A DNA stretch of 64,000 nucleotides from Gemmataceae bacterium (GCA_901538445.1 LR594585.1:2050045-2114044), one strand, 5' to 3'. Shown: positions 42,424 through 51,840, counted from the stretch's first letter. The notes: generated by a model from the sequence alone, not told the origin. Numbers and translations: made by a program.

Positions 42424-43695
42424 TCACGGGGTCTCGTTCTCGTACCCGATCGTCTCGTTCAGCCGGGCGTCGCGGACCGGGATCAGCGGGGCGCGCTGGA
42501 ACCCGTACACGGTCGCCAGGAGCACCACCCCGAACAGCCCGACCGGCGCGGCCACGTCGAGGTAGTGGAAGTGGACGGTGTCGGTGTGCAGCACCGGCAG
42601 CACCTGCCAGTACAGGTCGTAGGCGTGCATCACCAGGACCCACGCGCTGATGACCGCGAGCCACCGCACGCTCCGCTTGTGCGCCCGCGGGAGCAGCATG
42701 AAGAACGGCACCACGAAGTACAGCACCGGCAGCAGGATCGACACCGGGTACCACGCGCCGTTGCGCCGCAGCAGGTAGAACTGCGTCTCCTCCGGCATGT
42801 TACCGTACCAGATCAGGAAGTACTGCGAGAACGCGATGTAGGCCCAGAACACGGTGAACCCGAACATGATCTTCGCCACGTCGTGCAGGTGCTCGACCGT
42901 GATCGTGTGTTCGAGGTAGCCGGCGCGGCGCAGGGCGAGCACGACCAGCACGCACGTCGCCAGCGACCCGCGGATGCCGCCGGCCCAGAAGTACACGCCG
43001 TAGATCGTGCTGAACCAACTGTACTGGAGGCTCATCAGGTAGTCGAACGCGAAGAACGTCGCGGTGAGGCCGAGCAGCGCGAGGCCCGACGGCGCCCACC
43101 ACTGCATTCTACGCGTCAGCGCCGCGCCCCCGACCGCGTCCTGTTCATTTGACCACCGTCGCATCTTCACCGAGTACCACGCCCACACGCCGAAGTAGAG
43201 CGCGAGCCGCGCCAGCAGGAACGGGGTCGCGAAGTACAGGTGCTTGACGTGGTACAGGTGCGCCTCCTCGCCGTGCAGCGTGGCCGGGTCGCGGTGGACG
43301 AACTCGTACCACTTGTACAACTCGCCCGAGAACACACCGACCAGCACCGGCACGAACAGCACCGCGAGCGGGAGGATCGCCCGGCTGATGTTCTCGAACA
43401 CGCGCCGCAGCCCGACCGACCACCCGGCGTCGGCGACGTGGTGGACCAGCACCCAGAACAGCGCGCCGAGCGAGATATCGAGCGCGAACACGTACCCGAA
43501 CAGGTACGAGTGGTAGAACTGCTTCGGGTTCAGGAACCAGCCGACGATCATGGCCCCGGCGGCAAAGCTCACGACCGGGATCAGCACGCGGTACGCGCCG
43601 GCGGCCCGGTCGCCGAGCGGCGCGACGGGGTCCGGCAGCCCGACCGGTTCGGTGGGCGGCAGCGGTTCGCCGTGGGTGGTGGTCGCGGTGGTCAT
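42424..43695 (-). CDS. actF: Alternative complex III quinol-binding membrane subunit
   Basis: 423 residues with ~10 hydrophobic helices. NrfD/PsrC-like repeats such as PKQFYHSYLFGYVFALDISLGALFWVLVHHVADAGWSV and SGLALLGLTATFFAFDYLMSLQYSWFSTIYGVYFWAGGIRG mark it as ActF, the second quinol-related integral subunit of alternative complex III. It takes quinol electrons with actC for transfer to ActB/ActA. The chosen start (MTTATTTHGE) leaves ~50 codons of upstream frame that cover a palindrome. Confidence 0.9.
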   Translation of the reverse strand: MTTATTTHGEPLPPTEPVGLPDPVAPLGDRAAGAYRVLIPVVSFAAGAMIVGWFLNPKQFYHSYLFGYVFALDISLGALFWVLVHHVADAGWSVGLRRVFENISRAILPLAVLFVPVLVGVFSGELYKWYEFVHRDPATLHGEEAHLYHVKHLYFATPFLLARLALYFGVWAWYSVKMRRWSNEQDAVGGAALTRRMQWWAPSGLALLGLTATFFAFDYLMSLQYSWFSTIYGVYFWAGGIRGSLATCVLVVLALRRAGYLEHTITVEHLHDVAKIMFGFTVFWAYIAFSQYFLIWYGNMPEETQFYLLRRNGAWYPVSILLPVLYFVVPFFMLLPRAHKRSVRWLAVISAWVLVMHAYDLYWQVLPVLHTDTVHFHYLDVAAPVGLFGVVLLATVYGFQRAPLIPVRDARLNETIGYENETP

Positions 43696-43728
43696 CGGGT
43701 TCCCTGGATCGCCGCCCATCTCGTCTGT

Positions 43729-43903
43729 GGTGGGGCAGGCATTCTTGCCTGCCCCGGCTTCTGCCCTCCCCCCTGGTGGGGGAGGGTGGCGAGGCTCTCC
43801 GAGCCGGGTGGGGGGGACGCAGCACGCGCGTTCTCGCTTCCCCCCCACCCGCCGCTCGAAGACTCGCGGCGACCTCCCCCACCAGGGGGGAGGTCAGTAT
43901 TCC
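43729..43903. repeat. Palindrome GGTGGGGCAGGCATTC plus CTCACCCGC family element, copy 3
   Basis: 43729-43760 is a short palindrome of the family found at 17461. 43767-43903 is a long inverted repeat with GGGGGAGGGTGGCGAGGCTC on the left and CCCCCACCCGCCGCTCGAAG on the right, plus outer CCCTGGTGGGGGAGG arms. It separates actE from actF. Confidence 0.8.
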
Positions 43904-43925
43904 CGCCGTGGTGCGGCCTTGATCG

Positions 43926-44789
43926 TTACCGCCCCGCGGCGTACTGCAGCACCCGCACGTACGCCACGATCGCCCAGCGGTCCTGCACCTTGACCTGGTG
44001 CGCGTAGGCCGGCATGTTCCGCACGCCGTTGGTGATGCTGTGGAACAACTGGCCGTCGGGCTGGGCCTGGACGTCCGGCCCGGTCAGGTTCGACGGCGCG
44101 ACCGACAGCCCCTTCGCGCCGACGATGCCGTAGGCCACCTCGCCGCCCCCGCCCCGGCCGCTCGTCCCGTGGCACACGGCGCAGTGGACGCCGAACTGCT
44201 GCTGGCCGCGCTTCAGGAGCGGCTCCCACCCGCCGGCCGCGGTCACCGCCTCGGGCGGGACGTGGTTGACGTAGTACCCCTCGCCGGCGAGCTTCCCGTC
44301 CTTCCAGACCGGCTTGGCGGGCACGCCGTCCTTGTCCTTCTGGTCCGGGTTGGCGATGCCGGTGAAGTACCGGGCGTCGGCCTTGAGGAAGTCCGGGTTC
44401 GGACCTTCGTGGCGGCCGGCGTCGGCGGCGTAGTCGGTGCCGTCGAACGGGACGGTGTTCGCGGGCGGGAGGCGGTTGCTGCGGCCGTCGGCGAAGAACC
44501 GGCTCTGGCCCTGGCTCGTGTACTTCGGCTGGTACTTCATGTCGAGGAACACGTGCCACGGGCGGTCGCCGCTCTTCTGGCCGCGGAACCCGAGGACCGC
44601 GACGGCGACCGCGAACGCCCCGAACAGCCCGCTGAACATGTACAGGTACGACCGCACGCGCGCGAGCTTCGGCCCGCCAATCATGGCGAACACGAGCGTC
44701 AGCAGGAACACGAGGGCACCGGCGGCCAGGGTCAGCCCCAGCACCCAGTTCATGAACCGGTTCGCGTCGATCATGTACATGTCAAGCAC
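43926..44789 (-). CDS. actE: Alternative complex III mono-heme cytochrome c subunit
   Basis: 287 residues. Two N-terminal transmembrane helices (MNWVLGLTLAAGALVFLLTLVFAMIGG, YMFSGLFGAFAVAVAVLGF) and a C-terminal cytochrome c domain with CAVCH (FGVHCAVCHGTSGRGGGG) and a probable Met ligand in GVRNMPAYAHQV. ActE donates electrons on to the terminal oxidase. Several near starts (M1, M4, M6) are possible. The gene is separated from actCD by a 116-codon unrelated gene. Confidence 0.9.
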   Translation of the reverse strand: MLDMYMIDANRFMNWVLGLTLAAGALVFLLTLVFAMIGGPKLARVRSYLYMFSGLFGAFAVAVAVLGFRGQKSGDRPWHVFLDMKYQPKYTSQGQSRFFADGRSNRLPPANTVPFDGTDYAADAGRHEGPNPDFLKADARYFTGIANPDQKDKDGVPAKPVWKDGKLAGEGYYVNHVPPEAVTAAGGWEPLLKRGQQQFGVHCAVCHGTSGRGGGGEVAYGIVGAKGLSVAPSNLTGPDVQAQPDGQLFHSITNGVRNMPAYAHQVKVQDRWAIVAYVRVLQYAAGR

Positions 44790-44813
44790 TCCGGCGGTTC
44801 GGCCGGGCTACCC

Positions 44814-45164
44814 CTACCACTTGGTCAACTCACGCGGCTCCGGCACCGCCACCACCACCCCGCGCTCGGCCAACCAGTCGGACAGTTGCCGAAACGCCGC
44901 CACCGTGCGGGGGCCGTCGAACTGGGCGTATGCGTTAAGCATTCCGAAGTCGAACACCTCTTGCAGCATTCGGCCCACGTCTGACTCGTTCGTGTCAGAC
45001 GCCACCCCCTTGAATGCGTATTCCCACGCAACGAGTTTGTGGGCGTCGCGGTAGTCAGGCATGAGCTGGAGGATTCGGAGGCGAATGCGATCCAGCGGGT
45101 CGGTCGGGTTCGTCACCCGGGCGACCGCCTTCGCCACCGTTCGCACCACGTCGGCCACGCCCAT
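44814..45164 (-). CDS. Hypothetical cytoplasmic protein inside the act cluster, 116 aa
   Basis: MGVADVVRTVAKAVARVTNP, then RIRLRILQLMPDYRDAHKLVAWEYAFKGVASDTN, then VGRMLQEVFDFGMLNAYAQF, ending WLAERGVVVAVPEPRELTKW. Soluble, helical, no signal, membrane segment or heme motif. It interrupts the conserved actCD-actE order on the same strand (24 and 18 base spacings), so co-transcription is likely. Not recognised; it resembles small Gemmata-type orphan proteins rather than respiratory subunits. Confidence 0.6.
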   Translation of the reverse strand: MGVADVVRTVAKAVARVTNPTDPLDRIRLRILQLMPDYRDAHKLVAWEYAFKGVASDTNESDVGRMLQEVFDFGMLNAYAQFDGPRTVAAFRQLSDWLAERGVVVAVPEPRELTKW

Positions 45165-45182
45165 CGACTACCCCCGCTCGTC

Positions 45183-47273
45183 TCATGCCTCCACCACCGC
45201 CACGTGCTTGCCGCCGAGGCCGGTCAGGAACGCTCGCGCGCCGTCGGCGGTGAACTTCGCGTCGCGCGCCTCGATCGTCAGGAAGAACCCGCCCTGGGTG
45301 GTGCGGTTGAACGTCGGGTGGCCGTCGAGCGGGTGGAAGAACCGCGGCAGCCCGCACAGGCCCACGAGCGCGAACAGCGTGAAGAACCCGGCGAACAGCA
45401 CCGTCATCTCGAAGAAGATCGGCACGAACGCCTCCCACGACCGGTACTCCTTCCCGCCCACGATGGTCGGGTAGTAGTACGCCATCAGGTAGAACTGCAT
45501 GGCGACCGCGGCGGTCAGGCCGGTGAGCGCACCGGCGAGCGTGAACAGCGGGAGCCGGCTGCGCGAGCGGCCGATCGCCTCCTTCATCCCGTGGACGTAG
45601 AACGGCGTCCACGCGTCGATACGCGTGTACCCCGCGGCGACGGTCGCTCTTGCGGCCGCGAGCAGGTCGGTGCCGTTCGCGAACTCGGCGACCGCGCCCC
45701 ACGGCGTCCCGTTCCCGCCCGGCGTCGCGATGAACGCCGGCACCGGCACCGGGCTCGGCCTCACTTCGGTCGGGGCGTGTGCGGGTGCGCCGTACTCCGC
45801 GGCCATCGCGTGGTCCGCGGTCGGGTACTGGCCGTCCTCGCCCTTCAGGTACTTGTCAGCGGGCACCGGGTGGCCGTGCGGGTTGGCCATCGGCAGCACG
45901 CCCTTCACCTCGGCGATCGCGATCATCGGCAGGCACCGGATGAACAGCAGCGTGAGCGTGAAGAACAGGCCGAAGTCGCCGATCATCTGCAACCAGTCCA
46001 CCCACGACGGGTAGAACTGGCCCCAGCTCCCCGGCAGCAGGTCGTGGCTCAGCGACTGCACGATGATGACGAACCGCTCGTACCACATGCCGACGTTCAC
46101 GAACGTCACCACGATGAGCACGAACCACGGCGTCTGCCGGCACCACTTGACCCAGAACACCTGCGGGATGAACAGGTTGCAGATCATCATCGTCCAGTAC
46201 GCCCAGACGTACTCGCCGGTGAACGCCCGGTCCTTGAACGTCTGCCATTCATAGGGGTTCCCGGAGAACCACGCGATGAACAGCTCCATGCAGTACGCGT
46301 AACCCACCAGCGTGCCGGTCGCCATGATGAACTTGCACATCACGTCGATGTGCTTGACGGTGACGACGTTCTCCAGCTTGAACACGGCGCGGGCCGGGAT
46401 CATGCACTGGAGCACCATCGCGAACCCGCCGAAGATCGCGCCGGCCACGAAGTACGGCGGGAAGATCGTCGTGTGCCACCCGGGGATCAGCGACGTCGCG
46501 AAGTCGAACGACACCACCGAGTGGACCGACAGCACCAGCGGGGTGCTGAGCCCGGCGAGCATCAGGTACGCGACCTCGTAGTGCCGCCAGTGCCGCGTGC
46601 TGCCGCGCCACCCCATCGAGAGCACGCCGAACACCACCTGCCGCAGCCGCCCCTTCGCCCGGTCGCGGAGCGTGGCGAGGTCCGGGATCAGGCCGATGTA
46701 CCAGAAGATCAGCGAGATCGTGAAGTACGTGCTGACGGCGAACAGGTCCCACAGCAGCGCCGAGCGGAAGTTCTGGAAGATGCCGTTGGCGTTCGGCAGC
46801 GGGAACATGAACCACGCGTACCAGAACCGGCCGACGTGGATGCCCGGGTAGATGCCGGCGCAGATCACGGCGAAGATCGTCATCGCCTCGGCGAACCGGT
46901 TGATGCTCGTGCGCCACTTCTGCCGGAACAGGAACAGGATCGCGCTGATGAGGGTGCCGGCGTGGCCGATGCCGATCCAGAACACGAAGTTCGTGATGTC
47001 GAACGCCCAGTTCACCGGGTTGTTCGACCCCCACACGCCGACGCCGGTCGAGATCAGGTACGTCGCCGCAATCACCCCGCCGACCATAAGAGCGGCGGAG
47101 ATGAGGAACGCGGGCCACCACCAGTACGGCTGCGGCTTTTCGGTGATCTCGCTGATCTGCTCGGACAGCGAGTCGTACGTCGCCGGCCCCCACACGAGCG
47201 GGATGCGCGGCAGCGGGTCCGGGAACGCCGGCCCGTGGCTCGCGTGCGTGTCGGCGGTGTGGGTCGCGGTCAT
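45183..47273 (-). CDS. Alternative complex III ActC-ActD fusion
   Basis: 696 residues. Residues ~1-450 are ActC: a multi-helix NrfD/PsrC-like quinol-binding protein ([106 protein letters not shown]). From ~505 to 696 follows a DUF3341 (ActD) domain with helices [22 protein letters not shown] and [17 protein letters not shown] and the [13 protein letters not shown] motif. In Rhodothermus-type clusters these are two genes; here they form one reading frame joined by a Pro/Ala linker. The start at [10 protein letters not shown] is preferred over an ATG 13 codons upstream. Confidence 0.92.
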   Translation of the reverse strand: MTATHTADTHASHGPAFPDPLPRIPLVWGPATYDSLSEQISEITEKPQPYWWWPAFLISAALMVGGVIAATYLISTGVGVWGSNNPVNWAFDITNFVFWIGIGHAGTLISAILFLFRQKWRTSINRFAEAMTIFAVICAGIYPGIHVGRFWYAWFMFPLPNANGIFQNFRSALLWDLFAVSTYFTISLIFWYIGLIPDLATLRDRAKGRLRQVVFGVLSMGWRGSTRHWRHYEVAYLMLAGLSTPLVLSVHSVVSFDFATSLIPGWHTTIFPPYFVAGAIFGGFAMVLQCMIPARAVFKLENVVTVKHIDVMCKFIMATGTLVGYAYCMELFIAWFSGNPYEWQTFKDRAFTGEYVWAYWTMMICNLFIPQVFWVKWCRQTPWFVLIVVTFVNVGMWYERFVIIVQSLSHDLLPGSWGQFYPSWVDWLQMIGDFGLFFTLTLLFIRCLPMIAIAEVKGVLPMANPHGHPVPADKYLKGEDGQYPTADHAMAAEYGAPAHAPTEVRPSPVPVPAFIATPGGNGTPWGAVAEFANGTDLLAAARATVAAGYTRIDAWTPFYVHGMKEAIGRSRSRLPLFTLAGALTGLTAAVAMQFYLMAYYYPTIVGGKEYRSWEAFVPIFFEMTVLFAGFFTLFALVGLCGLPRFFHPLDGHPTFNRTTQGGFFLTIEARDAKFTADGARAFLTGLGGKHVAVVEA

Positions 47274-47305
47274 GCCGGTGGTCCGCAGAAAAGACAAAAG
47301 CAAGT

Positions 47306-47453
47306 GATCCACAGATTACGCAGAGGACACAGATTTGAAGACAGAGACCAGAAGTCGGAGATCACGAATCAGAGGTTCGGTTCCACCCGCTTTGCTCTGA
47401 TCTCGGTCTTCGGTCTGAAAATCTGTGTCCTCTGTGTAATCTGTGGATCAATT
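47306..47453. repeat. Inverted repeat, GATCCACAGATTACGCAG family, second copy
   Basis: GATCCACAGATTACGCAGAG then GACACAGATTT (47306-47337) pairs with 47416-47453. The internal part has a second imperfect pair of 7-base-spaced units ending ATC (GAGATC, CGAATC). It fills the spacer between actB and actCD. Nearly identical outer arm to 40064. Confidence 0.88.
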
Positions 47454-47461
47454 GTCTTCGG

Positions 47462-50400
47462 TCACGCCAGTTCGGGGTTCGGGTTCCGCAGCCGCGGGAG
47501 GTAGCTCGTCCGCGGCTTGGTGTTCAGCTCGCCCAGGAGCAGGTACTCGCCGGCCCGCTCCTTCGCCTTGTACACTGCGCTGTTCGGGTCGAGCACGTTG
47601 CCGAACGTGATCGCCTTCGTGGGGCACGCGCTCTCGCACGCGGTCACGACCACGCCGTCGGGGACGATCACCCGGCCCAGCGAGTCGAGGTCGTAGCCCG
47701 CGACCTTCGGGTTCTTCGGCTTGCGGTACGCGGTCGGCGGGCCGTCGTGCTTGAACCCGGCGTCCGCGTCGATGATTCGCCGGCCCTGCGCGACCTCGGT
47801 GGCGGCGATCTTCGCCCCGTACTTGCCGCGCTCGATGCGCTGGATGCAGTAGGTGCATTTTTCCATGACGCCGCGCATCCGCACGGTGACGTCCGGGTTC
47901 TTCTGCATCTTCAGCGTTTCGGGCGTCAGGTTCTCGGTGAGCGACGCGCCGCCCTCGGCGAACGGCGTCGGCGTGCGCAGCTCGTCGAGCTTCCGCTTGT
48001 TGAAGTCGAACCAGTTGAACCGCCGCACCTTGTACGGGCAGGCGTTGGCGCAGTACCGGGTGCCGATGCACCGGTTGTACACCTGGAGGTTGAGCCCCTC
48101 GGTGCTGTGGACCGCGGCGTTCACGGGGCACACCTGCTCGCACGGGGCGGCCTCGCAGTGGACACACGCGACCGGCTGCGTGACCACCCGCGGGTCGGCG
48201 TCGGCCGTGTGCCCGTCGGACGAGAAGTAGCGGTCGATGCGGATCCAGTGCAGCTCGCGGTTCCGCTTCACCTCGGCCTTGCCGACCACCGGGATGTTGT
48301 TCTCGGCCTGGCACGCGATCAGGCACGCCGTGCAGCCGGTGCAGGCGTTGAGGTCGATCGTCATGCCCCACTGGAACTGCGCGTCGAGCAGTTCCGGGCG
48401 GGCGAGATCGAGCGGAAACCGCTCCTGCTTCTGCCGGGCGGGGGCCTTGAACTGCTGCGGGTTGCCGTACCCGCCCTGGAACTCGTGCCTGAAGTCCTCG
48501 GGCGTAACGTGCTGGCCCGGCGCGACGCCGATCTTCGGTTCGCGGTCGTCGCCCGGGTGCGGCTTGTCGTGCGGGTCGCGGCTCAGGTGCGCCGCGTAGT
48601 TGGCCGCGGTGTGCTCGCCGATGATGTTGCGGCCCTCGGGGATGACGCCGTGCTCCTGCGTCATCACGAGGTCGGCCCGCTTCCCGGTTTTCTCCAGGCG
48701 GCAGTTGGTGACGGTGTGCATCGCGGCCGACTTTCGCGCCGGGAACACATCGGTGCCGCCGCCGTCGGGCACGTGCGAAATCCGCATCTCGCCCGACTGC
48801 CCGTAGGCGAGCGCGACCGAGTAGTCGGCCTGCCCCGGAAGCACGAACACGGGGATGTCGAGCGCGACGCCGCCCACTGTGAGCTTCACGCGGTCGCCGG
48901 TGCTGAGCTTGAACTCGGCCGCGGTCTTCGGGCTGACGACGGCGGCGTTGTCCCACACGAGCTTCGTGATCGGGTCCGGCATCTCCTGGAGCCACGGGTT
49001 CATCGCGAACCGGCCGTCGAGCAGCGTGGCGTCCGGGTGGAACGTGACTTCGAGCGCGTCCTTCGTCGGGGCCGGCGTCGGGCGGTAGCCGCTGAGCGCG
49101 CGAGTCACTTCCGCGAGGTTGACCGCGACCGACTGCGGCTTGAGGGCGGCCTTGTCTCTCGCGAGCGGCAGGAACCCGAGTTGCTTGTAGCGGTTGAACT
49201 CGGTCTCGAACGCCTTGTCGGCGGCGAGGACGCCCGACCGCACCGAGAACGCCTTGCGGACCGCAGCGTAGGCGGCCTTCTGCGCCGCGAAGTACGAGCC
49301 GGTCGCCTTGCCGTCGGCCGGGTTCGGGAACGCCGTCAGCAGCGCGAGCACTTCCAGGGCGGTGCGGCCGCCGCGGGCCGGCGGCTCGGTGTCCGCGGCC
49401 CCCGGGCTCCGGCTACCGTTGAGCGGGGCGATGAGCGGTTGCACGCAGCAGAGCGTGCCGTCGCTGGTCTCGGAGTCGCCCCAACTTTCGAGCGGGTGCG
49501 CGAGCGGCAGGTGCCAGTCGCACAGCTCCGACGTCTGGTCGTGGAACAGCCCGAGCCGGACGCGCGTACCGACCTTCTGGAGCGCGTTCTTGAAGTCGGT
49601 GTCGGCCGGCGCGTTCAGCGCAGGGTTGCCCCCGACGATCAGGAGCGTCGCCACCTTCCCGGCGGCCATGTCGCGGACGAGATCGCGGATCGTCTTCTCG
49701 GTCGCTTCCGGCGGCGCGGCGGTGTACGCAACCGGGGAACTGGTCGCCACGTTGACCGCGTGTGCCAGCGCGTGGACCCACGCGGGCTGCCGGTGCCCAA
49801 CGATCACGACCGCCTTGCCGCCGTGCTCGGCGAGGTCCTTCGCGACGCCCTTCACCCACTTCTCGGGGAACGCGGCTCCGGCCTCCGGAACGGCGGGCAA
49901 CTTGACGTTGTGACCCGCCTTCAATTCCTTGGCGACCGCGAGGAGGAACGCGCCGATCTGGCTCGCCGGGAGGCGCAGGCGGTGGTCGGCCATCGTGCCG
50001 GTCACGGTGTACGTCGGTTCGACGACGTACAGGCGGTTCATCTGGTCGGCGAGCTTCTCGACCTTGCGGCGCTTCGCGAACTCGCGGCCGTACTCGACCG
50101 CGTCGGCGTCGGTGCCGAGGAAGTCGCTGTCGAGCGCGAGGATGCGGTCGATCTTGGCGAAGTCGTACCGCGCGACGAGCTTCGACCCGAACGCGATCTC
50201 GGTTCCCGCCAGCGCCTCGGTCTGGTCGACCGGCTCGAACGTGTGCCACGACGCCTTCGGCAGCGCCGTCTTGATGTGCTCGCGGATCAGCCGCAGCGCC
50301 GGCGACGGCGATTGGTCGGTGAGGACGTAGAACCCCTCGCCCTGCGGCTTGATGAGCGTGCGGGCGGCGCGGTCGAAGTCGGCCCAGCGCCGCGGCGCGC

Positions 50401-50863
50401 CCTTCTCCATGACGCCGGGGTACTTGTCCGACATCACCCGGTCGGGGCTGTACAGGTCGAACACGGTCGCCTGGGCGAACGCATCGGTCGCGCCGCCGCT
50501 GGCCGGGTGCTGCGGGTTCCCTTCGATCTTGGTCGGCCGCCCGTCGTGGCTCTCGACGAGCACCGGCAGCGCGCCGCCGGCCCGCGGGATACTGGTCGCG
50601 TAGAACGTCGGCTTGCCGGAGGTGCTGTGGCCGATCTGCTCGTCGGGCACGGCCGAGAACGGCAGGATTTCGATGTCCGGGCGGCGGCACCCGGCGAGCG
50701 TCGCGGCCCCGAGCGTGGCGGCCGACAGCGCGAGGAACTTGCGGCGGTTCAGGTGCGCCGCGGCCGGGTCGGCGTCCGCGAACTCGGCGACGCCGTCGCC
50801 CTCGCGGACGTTCACGTAGCCCGGGAACTCCGGGGCGTCGGCGGTGTGGGTGGTGGTGGTCAT
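47462..50863 (-). CDS. actB: Alternative complex III iron-sulfur subunit ActB
   Basis: 1133 residues; the large extracytoplasmic subunit of the quinol:electron-acceptor oxidoreductase. Tat-like signal with RRKFLALSAATLGAATLAGC (residues 40-59, with a lipobox Cys59). A molybdopterin-oxidoreductase-like domain (~70-800) that does not bind molybdenum in known homologues, followed by ferredoxin-like clusters: CTGCTACLIACQ (~838), CVHCEAAPCEQVCP (~898) with CIGTRYCANACPYK, CTYCIQRI (~1005) and CESACPTKA (~1074). Follows actA with a palindromic spacer. Confidence 0.95.
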   Translation of the reverse strand: MTTTTHTADAPEFPGYVNVREGDGVAEFADADPAAAHLNRRKFLALSAATLGAATLAGCRRPDIEILPFSAVPDEQIGHSTSGKPTFYATSIPRAGGALPVLVESHDGRPTKIEGNPQHPASGGATDAFAQATVFDLYSPDRVMSDKYPGVMEKGAPRRWADFDRAARTLIKPQGEGFYVLTDQSPSPALRLIREHIKTALPKASWHTFEPVDQTEALAGTEIAFGSKLVARYDFAKIDRILALDSDFLGTDADAVEYGREFAKRRKVEKLADQMNRLYVVEPTYTVTGTMADHRLRLPASQIGAFLLAVAKELKAGHNVKLPAVPEAGAAFPEKWVKGVAKDLAEHGGKAVVIVGHRQPAWVHALAHAVNVATSSPVAYTAAPPEATEKTIRDLVRDMAAGKVATLLIVGGNPALNAPADTDFKNALQKVGTRVRLGLFHDQTSELCDWHLPLAHPLESWGDSETSDGTLCCVQPLIAPLNGSRSPGAADTEPPARGGRTALEVLALLTAFPNPADGKATGSYFAAQKAAYAAVRKAFSVRSGVLAADKAFETEFNRYKQLGFLPLARDKAALKPQSVAVNLAEVTRALSGYRPTPAPTKDALEVTFHPDATLLDGRFAMNPWLQEMPDPITKLVWDNAAVVSPKTAAEFKLSTGDRVKLTVGGVALDIPVFVLPGQADYSVALAYGQSGEMRISHVPDGGGTDVFPARKSAAMHTVTNCRLEKTGKRADLVMTQEHGVIPEGRNIIGEHTAANYAAHLSRDPHDKPHPGDDREPKIGVAPGQHVTPEDFRHEFQGGYGNPQQFKAPARQKQERFPLDLARPELLDAQFQWGMTIDLNACTGCTACLIACQAENNIPVVGKAEVKRNRELHWIRIDRYFSSDGHTADADPRVVTQPVACVHCEAAPCEQVCPVNAAVHSTEGLNLQVYNRCIGTRYCANACPYKVRRFNWFDFNKRKLDELRTPTPFAEGGASLTENLTPETLKMQKNPDVTVRMRGVMEKCTYCIQRIERGKYGAKIAATEVAQGRRIIDADAGFKHDGPPTAYRKPKNPKVAGYDLDSLGRVIVPDGVVVTACESACPTKAITFGNVLDPNSAVYKAKERAGEYLLLGELNTKPRTSYLPRLRNPNPELA

Positions 50864-50873
50864 GGCTTGTCCA

Positions 50874-50951
50874 GGCGAGCGGTGGGCGTAAGCCCAGTGT
50901 TCTCTCCACTCTTGCGCAATCAGAACAGTGGGCTTACGCCCACCGCTCGCC
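50874..50951. repeat. Perfect inverted repeat, GCGAGCGGTGGGCGTAAGC type
   Basis: GGCGAGCGGTGGGCGTAAGC (50874-) with a further AGTGTTCT, complemented by 50924-50951. Stem 28 bases with one unpaired position, loop ~25. It lies between actA and actB and ends 4 bases from the actA stop codon. Confidence 0.9.
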
Positions 50952-50955
50952 AATA

Positions 50956-51615
50956 TCACCGGTGGCACGCCTGACAGCTCATCGGCGGGTTCACCGCGAG
51001 CGCCTTCTTGATCGCCGCACCGTCGGCCTCGGGCGACTTCCCGGGCGACCAGGTCAGGTTCGTCACCTCGGTCACGGGCCGCAGCGACTTCTCGGGGGCG
51101 TTGTGGCACTTCAGGCACCAGCCCATGCTCAGCGTCTGGTCGTGCGACACCACGGCCATCTCGTTGACCTGCCCGTGGCACGACACGCACGACACGCCCT
51201 TGTTGACGTGGACGGCGTGGTTGAAGTACGCGTACTCAGGGAGCTTGTGGACCCGCTTCCACTCGACGGGCGCGCCGGTGTCGTAGCTGTTCCGCACCGG
51301 GGCGAGCAGCGGGCTGGCCCCCTTCACGTTCGCCTTCTTCGGGTTGTGGCAGTTCATGCACGTCTGCGAGGCGGGCACGCTGGCGTGCGGGCTCTCGAAC
51401 ACCGACTGGTGGCAGTAGGTGCAGTCCATGCCGAGGTGCCCGACGTGGAGCTGGTGCGAGAACGGCACCGGTTGCTCCGGGGTGTACCCGACGCGGGTGT
51501 AGCTCGGCAGGGCGTAGTAGTAGAACCCGGTCACGAACAGGCCGACGCCCGCGATCAGCCCGACACCGAGCTGGCGGACGCGAAAATCGAGCGATCGCGG
51601 GAAGATCACGGGCAT
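50956..51615 (-). CDS. actA: Alternative complex III pentaheme cytochrome c ActA
   Basis: 219 residues; membrane-anchored multi-heme subunit of alternative complex III. One N-terminal helix (LGVGLIAGVGLFVTGFYYYAL). Five heme-binding sites are all present: C65-TYCH, C86-MNCH, C143-VSCH, C167-LKCH and C214-QACH, with distal histidines nearby (HQLHVGH, FNHAVHV). The usual first gene of the act cluster. Two Crp/Fnr-like palindromes lie directly upstream. Confidence 0.95.
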   Translation of the reverse strand: MPVIFPRSLDFRVRQLGVGLIAGVGLFVTGFYYYALPSYTRVGYTPEQPVPFSHQLHVGHLGMDCTYCHQSVFESPHASVPASQTCMNCHNPKKANVKGASPLLAPVRNSYDTGAPVEWKRVHKLPEYAYFNHAVHVNKGVSCVSCHGQVNEMAVVSHDQTLSMGWCLKCHNAPEKSLRPVTEVTNLTWSPGKSPEADGAAIKKALAVNPPMSCQACHR

Positions 51616-51628
51616 GTCAGCCCCGGCT

Positions 51629-51644
51629 TGTGAAACTTTTCACT
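51629..51644. promoter_or_regulatory. Crp/Fnr-type operator-like palindrome, site 1
   Basis: TGTGA-AACTTT-TCACT, 14 bases ahead of the actA ATG on the coding strand (reverse). One base from the classic TGTGA-N6-TCACA. It overlaps the position of a candidate -10 and is part of a direct repeat with site 2 (CCCGGCTTGTGAA). Confidence 0.65.
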
Positions 51645-51673
51645 AATTTACACCGCTCGATTCGCGAAGTCCA
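51645..51673 (-). promoter_or_regulatory. Candidate actA promoter
   Basis: Minus strand: TGGACT (51673-51668, 4 of 6 to TTGACA), 17 bases, TAAATT (51650-51645, 4 of 6). It is 29 bases from the ATG and lies between the two palindromes, so regulation at this promoter is plausible. Confidence 0.4.
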
Positions 51674-51681
51674 CCCGGGCT

Positions 51682-51697
51682 TGTGAACTTTTTCACA
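51682..51697. promoter_or_regulatory. Crp/Fnr-type operator-like palindrome, site 2
   Basis: TGTGA-ACTTTT-TCACA, an exact match to the TGTGA-N6-TCACA consensus, inside the longer CTTGTGAACTTTTTCACAAAG region. It is centred ~53 bases from site 1 and about 51 bases upstream of the predicted transcription start of actA. Confidence 0.7.
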
Positions 51698-51714
51698 AAG
51701 GGGGCCGGCAGCTC

Positions 51715-51840
51715 TCACCAGCGGCCGACGTAACCCGAGAGCAGGAACGGCAGAACGATGAGGATCGGGATGCCGAAGATGGTGAACAGCACCATGAACG
51801 CATGGAACGCGACGCCGCGCTTCTCCGCGACCGGGGGCAT
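51715..51840 (-). CDS. Small single-helix membrane protein, 41 aa
   Basis: MPPVAEKRGVAFHAFMVLFT then IFGIPILIVLPFLLSGYVGRW: a short soluble part and one transmembrane helix, no cysteine. It lies immediately ahead of the actA operator region on the same strand and could be an extra small subunit of the respiratory complexes (small single-helix subunits occur in such clusters) or an unrelated peptide. Longer frames upstream cross a repeat element. Confidence 0.5.
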   Translation of the reverse strand: MPPVAEKRGVAFHAFMVLFTIFGIPILIVLPFLLSGYVGRW

